Below are positions 46,329-55,984 of a stretch of DNA of 64,000 bases, piece after piece (the first letter of the stretch is position 1; the number at the start of each line of letters is the position of its first letter). The notes under the pieces are model-generated. The model was not told where the DNA came from. It did no database searches and saw only the letters and a list, made by a program, of their open reading frames with translations. Made by a program: the position numbers and the translations under genes. This DNA comes from UBA5109 sp965661005 (GTDB taxonomy: Bacteria > Pseudomonadota > Gammaproteobacteria > Pseudomonadales > Pseudohongiellaceae), in assembly GCA_965661005.1 (NCBI GenBank), contig CBFICB010000003.1:1-64000 (forward strand). The letters run 5' to 3'.

Positions 46329-46634
46329 GTGTTAATTATTTTTTCCGTTTTGTAACTACACTACTGATCTTCAACAATTCTTTAGCAATATAATGCTACC
46401 TAAGCAGGGTAAGGGTATATAGCCATATTACTGAGCCACAGTACTGAGCCATAGTACTGAGCTGCTTATAATGTTCTTAGCAACTCGCTAGAATGTAGGT
46501 AGTCTAGAATGGCTATAATGTAGGTGGTAAGTAGGTAGTACGTAGGTAGTGGAAAGTAAGAAGTAGTAGGTAGGTAGAATGCAGTATTAAGATGCCGCTG
46601 CATCGCTATCGCTATAAATCGCCTGAGTCTGAAC
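46312..46634. other. Repeat-rich gap before DUF2970
   Basis: No gene is supported. The stretch holds the second copy of the 16-bp duplication, a 13-bp tandem repeat near 46429, and a run of GTAGGTAGT-type near-repeats from 46494 to 46577. No terminator with a T-tract is visible. Confidence 0.5.
46429..46462. repeat. 13-bp tandem repeat, about 2.6 copies
   Basis: TACTGAGCCACAG at 46429-46441, TACTGAGCCATAG at 46442-46454, then TACTGAGC at 46455-46462. Only one base differs between the full copies. Confidence 0.9.
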
Positions 46635-46883
46635 TTAGTTAAGTGCTAGATTGACAGCCAGCATAACAGCCAGGACAAAGCAGGCTGTGAATATCAAGGC
46701 TGCGAGTATAAAAGGCAAGAGCTTACCCTGAGTAAAGTCTCTTTCTCTATTCTTTGAGTTTTGCACTCCGATGCTAGCCTGAATGACGCTTAGCATGACT
46801 CGCCAGAAGGGAATTTTTTCCTGTTCTGTTTGCTGATTGTCAGTCTTACTGGCCGTTTTGCTTTTATCAGAGGCTTGATTCAC
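46635..46883 (-). CDS. DUF2970 family small membrane protein
   Basis: An 82-residue protein: a polar N-terminal third, then PFWRVMLSVIQASIGVQ and NRERDFTQGKLLPFI, then a C-terminal TM helix (LAALIFTACFVLAVMLAVNL). This is the DUF2970 pattern of Pseudomonas-like bacteria. Start is GTG, with AAGG about 10 bases upstream. Function is unknown. Divergent from nfuA. Confidence 0.85.
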   Translation of the reverse strand: MNQASDKSKTASKTDNQQTEQEKIPFWRVMLSVIQASIGVQNSKNRERDFTQGKLLPFILAALIFTACFVLAVMLAVNLALN

Positions 46884-47026
46884 AATAATTCAACCTTATA
46901 TAGTAATCCCGATAGCTGTACACTTCGTATGGTTGTTGGTTGCATTATAAACTAAGTAATAAGTTTGTTTGTGCAATTTTCTTAGCGAGCATATCTTCAT
47001 CAACTAGAAATAAATTGGTTCATACT

Positions 47027-47608
47027 ATGATCGAAATTACAGAATCAGGACAAAAATATTTAAGTGATCTTCTTGCCAAGCAAGATTGTGAAGGTATAGC
47101 CATTCGTGTCTTTGTCTTAGATGGAGGAACTCCTAAAGCTGAGACCTGCATTGCTTTTTGTCGTCCTGGTGAAGAACAGGAAGATGATGAAGTGCTTGAA
47201 TTTGATGGTTTGAAAGCTTTTGTTGAGTCCAAAAGTAAGGCTTATCTTGAAGAGGCGGTTGTAGACTTTTCAAAAGATAGCATGGGCGGGCAATTAACTA
47301 TCAAAGCTCCAAATTCACGTATGCCCAAAATATCTGATGACAGTCCACTACAGGATAAAATTAACTACATTCTTTATAGCGAGATTAATCCAGGACTGCA
47401 AAGTCATGGTGGGCATGTAACCCTGGAAGAGCTAACAGAGGATAATGTTGCCGTTTTGCAATTTGGTGGTGGTTGTCAAGGTTGCGGGATGGTGGATGTC
47501 ACTTTAAAGGATGGCGTTGAAAAAACCTTAATGGAACAATTGCCTGAGTTATCGGCAGTTAAAGATATTACCGATCATAGTATTCAGGAAAATGCTTACT
47601 ACAAGTAG
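47027..47608 (+). CDS. nfuA: Fe-S biogenesis protein NfuA
   Basis: NfuA carries and delivers [4Fe-4S] clusters, especially under oxidative stress. The 193-residue protein has an N-terminal degenerate A-type (IscA-like) domain and a C-terminal Nfu domain with the cluster-binding Cys150-x-x-Cys153 in GGGCQGCGM. The frame opens at 46940, but homologues start at MIEITESGQKYL, the ATG at 47027. The downstream phosphorylase gene starts 6 bases after the stop. Confidence 0.95.
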   Translation: MIEITESGQKYLSDLLAKQDCEGIAIRVFVLDGGTPKAETCIAFCRPGEEQEDDEVLEFDGLKAFVESKSKAYLEEAVVDFSKDSMGGQLTIKAPNSRMPKISDDSPLQDKINYILYSEINPGLQSHGGHVTLEELTEDNVAVLQFGGGCQGCGMVDVTLKDGVEKTLMEQLPELSAVKDITDHSIQENAYYK

Positions 47609-47614
47609 GCTGTC

Positions 47615-48394
47615 ATGAGTGCTCATTCAGACTCTGCCATAGATCTTGCCATTATTGGAGGAAGTGGTTTTTATACCCTTGCCCCTGCTAATTCGGCTAG
47701 TAATAACGAAGCAACTAAGTATCTGGATATATCCACACCATTTGCCGAAGAGGCAATCAGACTCAATCAAGAGCGACTTAACACAACTAGCGTTTATTTT
47801 ATTCCAAGACATGGAGTGGATCACAATTTGCCACCCCATAAGATAAACTACCGTGCAAATATTTGGGCTTTAAAAGAAGTCGGTGTGCAAAAAATTATTG
47901 CCGTTAATGCGGTTGGTGGAATTAACTCGCAAATGACAGCGGGTTCTTTAGTCATCCCTGATCAGTTAATAGATTATACCTGGGGACGAGATCATAGTTT
48001 TTTTGATGGTTTGAACTCTCTGCATGATCATGTTGATTTTACCCACCCTTATGACTCTCAACTTCGTGATCTTCTTTTCAAAGAAGCAGAAGCTCTAAAC
48101 CTTTCAGCATTTAATAAGGCCTGTTTTGCCTGTACTCAAGGCCCTCGTCTGGAGACTGCAGCAGAGATCCAAAAACTTAAGCATGATGGCTGTGATGTTG
48201 TGGGCATGACTGGAATGCCAGAAGCCGCTTTAGCAAGGGAGCTAGGTATATCTTATGCCTGCATTACACTTGTGGTTAATCCCGCAGCTGGGCTTAGTGA
48301 TGAAAAAATTACTATCGAAAAAATTAAAGATGTGCTGAATGAAGGATTGCAGAATGTCCGCAAACTACTGACCGCTTGTGCTGGAAAACTATAA
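47615..48394 (+). CDS. S-methyl-5'-thioinosine / methylthioadenosine phosphorylase
   Basis: A 259-residue purine nucleoside phosphorylase-family enzyme (MTAP subgroup) that releases the base from methylthio-nucleosides in methionine salvage. GGSGFY, the phosphate-site PRHGVDHNLPPHKINYRAN, GPRLETAAEI and GMTGMPEAALARELG are visible. The ortholog adjacent to csiV-mfd in Pseudomonas (PA3004 as I recall) prefers methylthioinosine; substrate choice cannot be settled by eye. Probably co-transcribed with nfuA. Confidence 0.9.
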   Translation: MSAHSDSAIDLAIIGGSGFYTLAPANSASNNEATKYLDISTPFAEEAIRLNQERLNTTSVYFIPRHGVDHNLPPHKINYRANIWALKEVGVQKIIAVNAVGGINSQMTAGSLVIPDQLIDYTWGRDHSFFDGLNSLHDHVDFTHPYDSQLRDLLFKEAEALNLSAFNKACFACTQGPRLETAAEIQKLKHDGCDVVGMTGMPEAALARELGISYACITLVVNPAAGLSDEKITIEKIKDVLNEGLQNVRKLLTACAGKL

Positions 48395-48410
48395 GCATGT
48401 ATTAAAGCTT

Positions 48411-49301
48411 TTAGTCCAAAGAGAAATCAAAAATGGCTGGCAATTCATAAGGTCTTACCTCTATCAGCATTCCCAGAGCAGGGTGGTCTAGATAGTGTAG
48501 TTCATTACTTATCATCTGCCTTGTTTCCAGCATTGGATAGACCTGGTCAATTAACAAATTAAATCTGCCTTCATCAACTGTATTCGAAGTTTCGTTAAAT
48601 GGTTGTAAAGGCACATTCCAATCCAGATCACTGATCACATTAAAACTGTTACGCCATAATCTTGCGTCCACATCTACTCGGTTGATGTTGTAACTGATTA
48701 ATAAACTGCCTTCAAGTTCATTGTGTTGACCATAACGGTCTCCTCCCTTAACAAAAATTGCGCTTGCCTGAACTTTGTTTAAAACGGGTTGGCGCCATAC
48801 AGCATGAAAGAGAACACGATGATCAGAACTTAGATTCAAATTTTGATTATACCGAGTGAACTGGTGTTCAGTTTCAGGCAGGGCAATAAATGGATCACGA
48901 GCCTTATCAATCAATCTAAAGTCATCATTGGGCTCTCTTAATTCGGGGCCAAACTCTGGAGTAGTTTCGAGCGTGTCACCTAGGGATTGCTGCGCTAGAG
49001 AAAGATTGCTTATAGTGTTGCCAAAATTCTCTATAGGGAATTCTATATAATAGTTTGCTAGAGCAGGGGTTAATTCCAATATAGGTTCAGGATAAAAGAG
49101 TTCTACAGAATCTGGAAGAAACAACTCGGGATTACGCGATAAGCTACTTTGATTCGTAAAAATGCTTACTTCAATTTCATACCAGCGGTTGCCGTCATAG
49201 CTAAATGTCTGAGCGTAAGTATAAGGCTGTATTAATAAAGCAATTAAAATAATGCTTAACATTGATATGGCTTTAGTTATTTTGAATTTCATGACATGCA
49301 C
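48411..49301 (-). CDS. csiV: CsiV-like periplasmic protein
   Basis: A 296-residue secreted protein of the CsiV family, whose founding member in Shewanella binds peptidoglycan and activates the LpoA-PBP1a system. The signal peptide ends near TYA; the mature start is rich in Tyr/Phe and RWYEIEVSIFTN, a family mark, follows. The start is GTG at 49301, directly after the mfd stop, with AAGG 9 bases before it; the ATG at 49292 is an equally possible signal-peptide start. Location beside mfd is the usual one. Confidence 0.85.
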   Translation of the reverse strand: MHVMKFKITKAISMLSIILIALLIQPYTYAQTFSYDGNRWYEIEVSIFTNQSSLSRNPELFLPDSVELFYPEPILELTPALANYYIEFPIENFGNTISNLSLAQQSLGDTLETTPEFGPELREPNDDFRLIDKARDPFIALPETEHQFTRYNQNLNLSSDHRVLFHAVWRQPVLNKVQASAIFVKGGDRYGQHNELEGSLLISYNINRVDVDARLWRNSFNVISDLDWNVPLQPFNETSNTVDEGRFNLLIDQVYPMLETRQMISNELHYLDHPALGMLIEVRPYELPAIFDFSLD

Positions 49302-52300
49302 TTAAGCGGCCTTCTTTAATAAGGTCAAGGTGTTTTTTACAAACTCTAAACGCTCAGCAGGGTCTAAATTGTCATGATGAAACCTTAACTCGTTTCCAGC
49401 TGACAAATTGTAAATTTGTGGTTGTTCCTGAACTATTCTCACAAGAGAGTAGGGGTCTACCACTGTATCGCTTTTAAAATACATTTTACCTACTTTTACA
49501 TTTGCTTCAATTTTTGCAATGCCCAAGCGCTCTGCTTGTAGTTTTAATTCGGTGACTGAGAATAAAAAATTCACTGGCTCAGTCAGCAGCCCAAAGCGAT
49601 CTATCATCTCCACTTTTAATTCTCTTAATTCATCATTTGATTGAGCGTTGGCAATCCGTTTATACATAAGTAAGCGCAAATGCACATCAGGTAAATAGGA
49701 ATCAGGTATTAATGCAGGAATACGCAGATTAATTTCAGTGCTCTCCTGTAGAGGTTTATCAAGGTTTAATTGTTTGCCTGCCTTCATTAATTTTATGGTT
49801 TGCTCGAGCATTTCACTATATAGCGTGAATCCAATTGTTTGAATATGTCCACTTTGCTCATCACCGAGCAATTCACCAGCACCCCTGATTTCCAGATCAT
49901 GACTGGCCAATGTAAATCCAGCTCCCAGAGTGTCAGCAGAAGCGATGGCATCAACACGCTTTTTAGCATCATTGCTCATGCTTTTAGGAGAAGGGGTTAA
50001 CATATAGGCGTATGCTTGGTGGTGCGACCTTCCTACACGACCGCGTAACTGATGTAATTGCGCTAAACCAAACTTATCGGCACCTTCGATAATTATTGTG
50101 TTGGCATTGGGAATATCAATACCTGTTTCGATGATTGTTGAGCAAACCAGCACATTATATTGTTTGTGATAAAACTCGGACATCACACGTTCCAGTTCGC
50201 GCTCTCTTAGTTGCCCATGAGCAACAGCAACCCGGGATTCAGGCACAAGTGCACGAATTTCTTCAGCAGTTTTTTCGATAGTTTTCACTTCATTATGCAA
50301 GAAAAAAACCTGACCTCCACGAAGCAGTTCACGCAAAATGGCTTCTTTGATTAATGCTGAATTGGATTCCCGTATAAAGGTCTTTATTGATAATCTTCGT
50401 GCGGGAGGGCTGGCTATTATAGAAAGGTCACGCATGCCTGACATTGCCATATTCAGTGTTCTGGGGATTGGTGTGGCGGTTAAGGTTAAGATATCAACAT
50501 CTGCTCTTAGAGCCTTTAAGGTTTCTTTTTGTCGCACTCCAAAGCGATGTTCTTCATCAATTATCAATAGGCCAAGATTCTTGTATTTCACATTGGACTG
50601 TAAAAGTTTATGTGTGCCAATAACGATATCTATTTTGCCATTTTTTAGCTCTGTGAGATTTTTATCTTGTCCGTCTTTGGCAACAAAGCGTGACATTAGA
50701 GCAATTTTTACTGGCCAATCAGCAAAGCGATCTTTGAAATTATCAAAATGTTGCTGGGCTAATAAAGTAGTGGGCACCAGAATAGCGACTTGCCTGTGAT
50801 TGTTCACCGCTATAAATGCTGCACGAAGGGCGACTTCGGTTTTACCAAAACCAACGTCACCACAAATAAGCCTATCCATTACTTTTGTTGTGGTCATGTC
50901 GTTTATAACGGCATTGATTGCGTCTATCTGGTCATCAGTTTCTTCAAAAGGAAAGCTGTTTTTAAATAACTGATAATCTTCGTCTGGCAGTGAGAATAGC
51001 TGACCCTGTTTAGCTTCACGTCGGGCATAAATATCGAGTAATTCAGCAGCAACATCGACAACTTTTTCGGCAGCTTTGCGTCGCGCTTTTATCCATTGAT
51101 CACTACCAAGTTTATGTAAGGGGGCAGTATCAGCATCAGCGCCACTGTATCTATTAATAAGGTGAAGAGAAGAGACGGGCACATAGAGCTTAGCTTGATC
51201 TGCATATTCAAGTACAAGAAATTCGGTTTGCTGACCCTCAACATCGAAACTTTGTAAACCATGGTAGCGACCAACACCATGATCGATATGAACAACGGGT
51301 GCGCCGATATTTAATTCGGTCAGGCTTTTTACAATAAAGTCAGTATTGTCTTTTGCTTTTCCACGTCTTCGGTATTGACTGACATGATGAACAAATAACT
51401 GGCTTTCTGTAATAACAATTATTTCTGGTTCTGCCAACCAAAAGCCAAACTCTATTGGTGTAATTGTGATGGCTAGTTTTGGTTGATGAGTGATGAATGT
51501 TTCCCAGTTATCGATGACTTTCGGGTAGACATGTATGCTCTTTAGCAAATCAATTAATGTTTCTCGTCTTCCAGCAGAATCAGTGCAAAACAAGATAGGT
51601 GTTTGGCTATTTTTTTTCAGAAATAATTCTAAAGCCCCCAAAGGTTTTTCTTGTTTGTGATCGACAGCAATGTTCGGAAAGTTTCGGGTTTTAACTTGAA
51701 TATGCTGCTTTTGTTTTTGCTGTGTATTGAGATTTATTTGAGGGTAATTATTTATGGCGCTGAAGCAGTCGTTCAGAGCTACAAAAACTTTATTAGGCTG
51801 TACCAAAGGATGTTGCTGGTCATAGCGCCTTTCTTCATAACGACTATTGATTTCGCGCCAAAACTGTTCCGCACCTGTTTGAATGGAGCCACTGCTCATG
51901 ATGAGAGTATTTTTCGGAAGGTAATCAAAAATTGTTGCCAGTTCAGAGAAGAACAAAGGCAAATAGTATTCAATTCCTGCCGTGGCTATCCCCTGCGATA
52001 CATCTTCATACAAGGGGCATTTACGTAGATCGATATCAAATTCTGCTCTAAAGTTTTGTCTAAAATTTTCAATTCCCGGCTGATCAAGTGGGTACTCCTT
52101 GCCAGGTAATAAATTAATTTGTTCAATTCTTTCCAGCGAAATTTGGGTTTCAGGGTCAAAGCTCCTCAGACTTTCAATTTCATTGTCAAACAACTCTATG
52201 CGGTATGGTCTCTTTGAGCCCATAGGAAAAATATCAAATATTGATCCGCGTAAGGCATATTCGCCATGCTCATAAACGGCATCGACATTACGATAGCCTG

Positions 52301-52778
52301 AGTCTTCCAGCTTATGGCGCAAGCTGTTCAGATTAATTTCTTCACCCTTTGAAAAAGCCAGCGAGCGACTTTGTATATATACTGCGGGAATTAATCGGTG
52401 CAGTACCGTACTGATAGACGCAATTAATATGCCTTTATCAAGTTTTTTAAGCTGAGAAAGAATTTCCAGCCGCTGTGAAATAATATCCTGATGTGGAGAG
52501 AAGTTGTCATAAGGTAGTGTCTCCCAATCAGGAAACTCTTCAAGATAGTTATCTTTGTTTTCATTGCCATGTTTATAGAAAAAAGTTAACTCAGATTTTA
52601 AGCGCTGAGCCTGCTGCCTATTCTCTGTCAACACCAGTAATAGACCAGAATATTCACAAGCACAATTAGCGATACAAAGCGCAGAGGCTGAACCAGAAAA
52701 ACCTCCCCAGATCTGACGATTGCCTGGCGTAAGTAAATCTTCATCCAGCGAAGGAGAAAAAATAGAAAACTCTGTCAC
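49302..52778 (-). CDS. mfd: Transcription-repair coupling factor Mfd
   Basis: Mfd removes RNA polymerase stalled at lesions and recruits UvrA. The 1158-residue chain has an N-terminal UvrB-like region, the CarD-like RNA polymerase interaction domain (VVHIDHGVGRYHGLQ), a RecG-type translocase with Walker A CGDVGFGKTEVA and DEEH box LIIDEEHRFG, and a TRCF C-terminal domain. Start is GTG with a weak Shine-Dalgarno. csiV follows directly after its stop codon. Confidence 0.97.
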   Translation of the reverse strand: MTEFSIFSPSLDEDLLTPGNRQIWGGFSGSASALCIANCACEYSGLLLVLTENRQQAQRLKSELTFFYKHGNENKDNYLEEFPDWETLPYDNFSPHQDIISQRLEILSQLKKLDKGILIASISTVLHRLIPAVYIQSRSLAFSKGEEINLNSLRHKLEDSGYRNVDAVYEHGEYALRGSIFDIFPMGSKRPYRIELFDNEIESLRSFDPETQISLERIEQINLLPGKEYPLDQPGIENFRQNFRAEFDIDLRKCPLYEDVSQGIATAGIEYYLPLFFSELATIFDYLPKNTLIMSSGSIQTGAEQFWREINSRYEERRYDQQHPLVQPNKVFVALNDCFSAINNYPQINLNTQQKQKQHIQVKTRNFPNIAVDHKQEKPLGALELFLKKNSQTPILFCTDSAGRRETLIDLLKSIHVYPKVIDNWETFITHQPKLAITITPIEFGFWLAEPEIIVITESQLFVHHVSQYRRRGKAKDNTDFIVKSLTELNIGAPVVHIDHGVGRYHGLQSFDVEGQQTEFLVLEYADQAKLYVPVSSLHLINRYSGADADTAPLHKLGSDQWIKARRKAAEKVVDVAAELLDIYARREAKQGQLFSLPDEDYQLFKNSFPFEETDDQIDAINAVINDMTTTKVMDRLICGDVGFGKTEVALRAAFIAVNNHRQVAILVPTTLLAQQHFDNFKDRFADWPVKIALMSRFVAKDGQDKNLTELKNGKIDIVIGTHKLLQSNVKYKNLGLLIIDEEHRFGVRQKETLKALRADVDILTLTATPIPRTLNMAMSGMRDLSIIASPPARRLSIKTFIRESNSALIKEAILRELLRGGQVFFLHNEVKTIEKTAEEIRALVPESRVAVAHGQLRERELERVMSEFYHKQYNVLVCSTIIETGIDIPNANTIIIEGADKFGLAQLHQLRGRVGRSHHQAYAYMLTPSPKSMSNDAKKRVDAIASADTLGAGFTLASHDLEIRGAGELLGDEQSGHIQTIGFTLYSEMLEQTIKLMKAGKQLNLDKPLQESTEINLRIPALIPDSYLPDVHLRLLMYKRIANAQSNDELRELKVEMIDRFGLLTEPVNFLFSVTELKLQAERLGIAKIEANVKVGKMYFKSDTVVDPYSLVRIVQEQPQIYNLSAGNELRFHHDNLDPAERLEFVKNTLTLLKKAA

Positions 52779-52853
52779 AACTTATAGTATGCCTGTAAAA
52801 GGGACGCTATCATGGCATAAACTGGAGGATTAATTCTAGCAAAGACATTAGCG

Positions 52854-52883
52854 TTGGACATATTCAATCTGACCTAAGATAAT
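52854..52883 (+). promoter_or_regulatory. Probable promoter for the gap gene
   Basis: TTGGAC at 52854-52859 and GATAAT at 52878-52883 with an 18-base spacer, about 60 bases before the GTG start at 52944 and divergent from mfd. Confidence 0.5.
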
Positions 52884-52943
52884 ACGCGCCGTCCAAAACA
52901 ACGCTGTTTATTTCTCGGCATAATACAATTACAGGAAATTATT

Positions 52944-54419
52944 GTGGTAAGACCTAGCTTAGATGATTATTTTGGTGACTGGAAAGCAAGAGAAGCACTA
53001 ACCCGTGAGATGATTCCCCTAATCGGGATGCTTGAATATGAAAAAGGCGTTCAAATATTTCTTTATGGACGCACTTTAAACAAGCGCTCAACCGTCACGA
53101 TAATGCAATATCATCGCCGTGTTCGTGAAGTGGCCAGGAATGAACTGTCTGAATTTGAAAGTCATCCTGTTTTGTCAGCTATGTCCAAGCTCAACCTAGC
53201 TCCCAGTCAAATAGATTTAGGCAAACTAACTGTCAAATACATGGAATATGCCGAGTCTCAGGATGAAATACCTGATGTTGGAGAGTTTGTAAAAAAGGAA
53301 TTAGCGCATCTCATCGATATTGATTACAAGCCCATCGCAAAGCCAACTGATATCGTACTTTATGGCTTTGGTCGTATAGGTCGCTTATTGACCCGTTTAT
53401 TGATTGAGCAAACTGGCAACGGTCAGGTCATGCGCCTGCGTGCCATTGTTGTGCGTAAATCTGGCGCAAACGATCTGGTTAAGCGCGTTAATTTATTACG
53501 AAATGATTCAGTACATGGTCCTTTCGAGGGAACCATCAGGGTAGATGAAGAGAATAGCCAAATTATCGCCAATGGGAATGTGATTCCTTTTATATATTCA
53601 GATGGGCCTGATACCTTGGATTACACTGAGTATGATATTCATGATGCTCTGGTTATCGATAACACGGGTAAATGGCGCGATAAAGAAGGTCTGTCGCTAC
53701 ATCTAAAATCCAAGGGTGTTAGCAAAGTAATGCTGACAGCTCCCGGCAAAGGCGATCTTAAAAATATTGTTTCCGGCATTAACGACCATATGATTTCACC
53801 AGAAGATGAGATTATTTCAGCGGCTTCATGTACTACCAATGCAATTGCTCCGGTCCTTAAATTGATTAATGAGCGTTATGGGGTTGTTCATGGGCATGTT
53901 GAAACCGTTCATGCTTACACCAATGATCAAAACCTGATTGATAATTATCATAAGGCTGATCGGCGTGGACGCAGTGCTGCTTTAAATATGGTGTTAACGG
54001 AAACAGGGGCTGCAACAGCTGTTGCCAAGGCAGTGCCAGAACTTGAAGGAAAACTGACAGGTAATGCTGTCAGAGTACCAGTAGCAAATGTGTCAATGGC
54101 AATTTTAAGCCTTAGCCTCGTAAAAGAATCCACCAAAGAAGAGATTAATAATTATTTAAGACTAATTGCGCTGCATTCACCTCTGCAGAACCAGCTTGGC
54201 TATACCGAGTCGCCAGATGCCGTTTCGAGTGATTTTGTTGGCATGCGTGAGGCGGCGACACTGGATGCTACAGCAACCAAGGTGCAAGGCAAGAATATGG
54301 TCTTATATCTTTGGTATGACAATGAATACAGTTATAGTAACCAAGTTGTTCGAATGGTTGGGAAAATGGCTGGTGTCAGTTATAAGTCTTATCCTGAAAA
54401 CGAGAGCATGTACATCTAG
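52944..54419 (+). CDS. gap: Long-form glyceraldehyde-3-phosphate dehydrogenase
   Basis: A 491-residue GAPDH with an approximately 130-residue helical N-terminal extension before the NAD(P) fold. The fold opens with IVLYGFGRIGRLLTRLL; the catalytic Cys296 lies in AASCTTNAIAP; the C-terminal NEYSYSNQVVRMV is conserved. This long form is known beside mfd in Pseudomonas-like genomes; its physiological direction is often gluconeogenic, and cofactor preference cannot be read here. Start GTG with AGGA 7 bases upstream. sthA follows after 57 bases. Confidence 0.93.
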   Translation: MVRPSLDDYFGDWKAREALTREMIPLIGMLEYEKGVQIFLYGRTLNKRSTVTIMQYHRRVREVARNELSEFESHPVLSAMSKLNLAPSQIDLGKLTVKYMEYAESQDEIPDVGEFVKKELAHLIDIDYKPIAKPTDIVLYGFGRIGRLLTRLLIEQTGNGQVMRLRAIVVRKSGANDLVKRVNLLRNDSVHGPFEGTIRVDEENSQIIANGNVIPFIYSDGPDTLDYTEYDIHDALVIDNTGKWRDKEGLSLHLKSKGVSKVMLTAPGKGDLKNIVSGINDHMISPEDEIISAASCTTNAIAPVLKLINERYGVVHGHVETVHAYTNDQNLIDNYHKADRRGRSAALNMVLTETGAATAVAKAVPELEGKLTGNAVRVPVANVSMAILSLSLVKESTKEEINNYLRLIALHSPLQNQLGYTESPDAVSSDFVGMREAATLDATATKVQGKNMVLYLWYDNEYSYSNQVVRMVGKMAGVSYKSYPENESMYI

Positions 54420-54476
54420 CGCTACATATCGGTATCACGCCCTTATATAACCACTGAGATAGCCAATGGGAGTAAA

Positions 54477-55868
54477 ATGGCAAGCAAGCAGTATGAAATA
54501 GTTGTAATAGGCAGTGGTCCAGCCGGCGAGTCTGCCGCCATGAATGCTGCAAAGTCCAAGCACAGTGTTGCAATGATCTGTGACAAACCGAAGCTTGGTG
54601 GTAACTCAGCCTATCATGGCACCATCCCTTCCAAAGCATTGCGAAACTCAGTTCGTCAATTTCTGGATCTGCATAACAACCCCATGTTTCGAGATTTGGC
54701 GGAAGTTGGAAAAATAGGTTTTGAAACAATCATAAAGCATGCCGAAAAAGCGGTAGAAGAGCATCTGAATGTGAATGCCGCCGCTTATGAAAGAAATAAT
54801 ATACCAGTGGTTTATGGCACTGCTCAGTTTCTGGATGAGCACACTATTGCCGTCAATGACTCTAAAAAAACGACCAAAATTAAGGCGGATAATTTCATTA
54901 TTGCTACTGGTTCGCGTCCATACCGCCCTGAATTTGTAGATTTTGAACATAAGCGGGTTTTTGACAGCGATACTATTTTGAAGTTGGATTACACGCCTAA
55001 TAAAGTCACGATTATCGGTGCTGGTGTGATTGGCTGTGAATATGCTTCAATTTTTGGCGGCCTGGGTATTAATGTCGAGTTGATAAACCCGGCAGCATCA
55101 TTGCTTTCCTTTCTGGATACTGAAATTTCAGATGCGCTAAGTTATCACCTTGGAAATCTTGGTGTACGTTGTCGACATCAGGAGCATTTTGAAAAAATGC
55201 AGTGTAATGATGATTCTATTGTTACTTATCTTTCTTCGGGCAAGAAAATCAAAAGTGATATCGTTTTGTGGGCAAATGGTCGTACTGGCAACACAGATAA
55301 ATTAAATCTCGAAAATATTGCTTTGGAAGCGAATGGAAGAGGACAGTTAGAGGTTAACAAGAAGTATCAAACCAAGCTTGAACATATCTATGCAGTCGGA
55401 GATGTGATTGGAAGTCCCTCATTAGCCAGTGCTGCTTTTGACCAAGGTAGAGCGGCATGCAACGCCATTGTTCGACCTGAAGAGTTTAACTGGGTTGGAG
55501 ATGTGCCAAGCGGCATTTATACGATTCCTGAAATCAGCACAATTGGACTTAACGAGCAGGAATTGACGGAACAAAAAGTGCCTTATGAAGTCGGCAAAGC
55601 CTTTTTTCGCAATCTGGCCCGAGCTCAAATTACTGGCGAAGAAGTAGGTATGTTAAAAATCATATTTCATTTTGATACTCTGGAAATTCTTGGTATTCAC
55701 TGCTTTGGCTCACAGGCATCCGAGATTGTGCACATCGGTCAGGCCATCATGAGCCAGAAGGGCAAGGCGAATACCCTGAAATATTTCATGAATACCACTT
55801 TTAACTACCCAACCATGGCAGAGGCTTATAAAGTTGCAGCCTACGATGGTTATAACAGGGTTTTTTAG
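54477..55868 (+). CDS. sthA: Soluble pyridine nucleotide transhydrogenase
   Basis: SthA, an FAD protein, moves hydride from NADPH to NAD+. The 463-residue protein has the FAD motif IVVIGSGPAGES, the second nucleotide motif IIGAGVIGCEYASIFGG and the C-terminal NTTFNYPTMAEAYKVAA. The active-site segment reads GGNSAYHGTIPSKAL where E. coli SthA has GGGCTHWGTIPSKAL, so no redox Cys remains. That fits hydride transfer without a disulfide. GGGAG lies 5 bases before the ATG. Close linkage to gap suggests joint control of the NADPH/NADH balance. Confidence 0.94.
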   Translation: MASKQYEIVVIGSGPAGESAAMNAAKSKHSVAMICDKPKLGGNSAYHGTIPSKALRNSVRQFLDLHNNPMFRDLAEVGKIGFETIIKHAEKAVEEHLNVNAAAYERNNIPVVYGTAQFLDEHTIAVNDSKKTTKIKADNFIIATGSRPYRPEFVDFEHKRVFDSDTILKLDYTPNKVTIIGAGVIGCEYASIFGGLGINVELINPAASLLSFLDTEISDALSYHLGNLGVRCRHQEHFEKMQCNDDSIVTYLSSGKKIKSDIVLWANGRTGNTDKLNLENIALEANGRGQLEVNKKYQTKLEHIYAVGDVIGSPSLASAAFDQGRAACNAIVRPEEFNWVGDVPSGIYTIPEISTIGLNEQELTEQKVPYEVGKAFFRNLARAQITGEEVGMLKIIFHFDTLEILGIHCFGSQASEIVHIGQAIMSQKGKANTLKYFMNTTFNYPTMAEAYKVAAYDGYNRVF

Positions 55869-55933
55869 ATGCTAAATTTGAAAAAAATCAAATTAACTTT
55901 CCGGAACTAATGGAATAGAGCGGCAGCTTGGCA

Positions 55934-55939
55934 TATAAT
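55934..55939 (+). promoter_or_regulatory. -10 TATAAT, candidate nuo operon promoter
   Basis: A perfect TATAAT after the sthA stop; the -35 (TGGAAT around 55911) is poor. If used, the transcript would start near 55946, placing the upstream TTG at 55928 outside the message. Confidence 0.45.
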
Positions 55940-55984
55940 TCTGGCGATTTTTTGGTCCAGATAACAAATAAACGAGTAAGCAGT

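Noticed and set aside
50338..50799. A 153-codon plus-strand open frame
   Set aside because: It is antisense to the mfd translocase motifs; no independent support.
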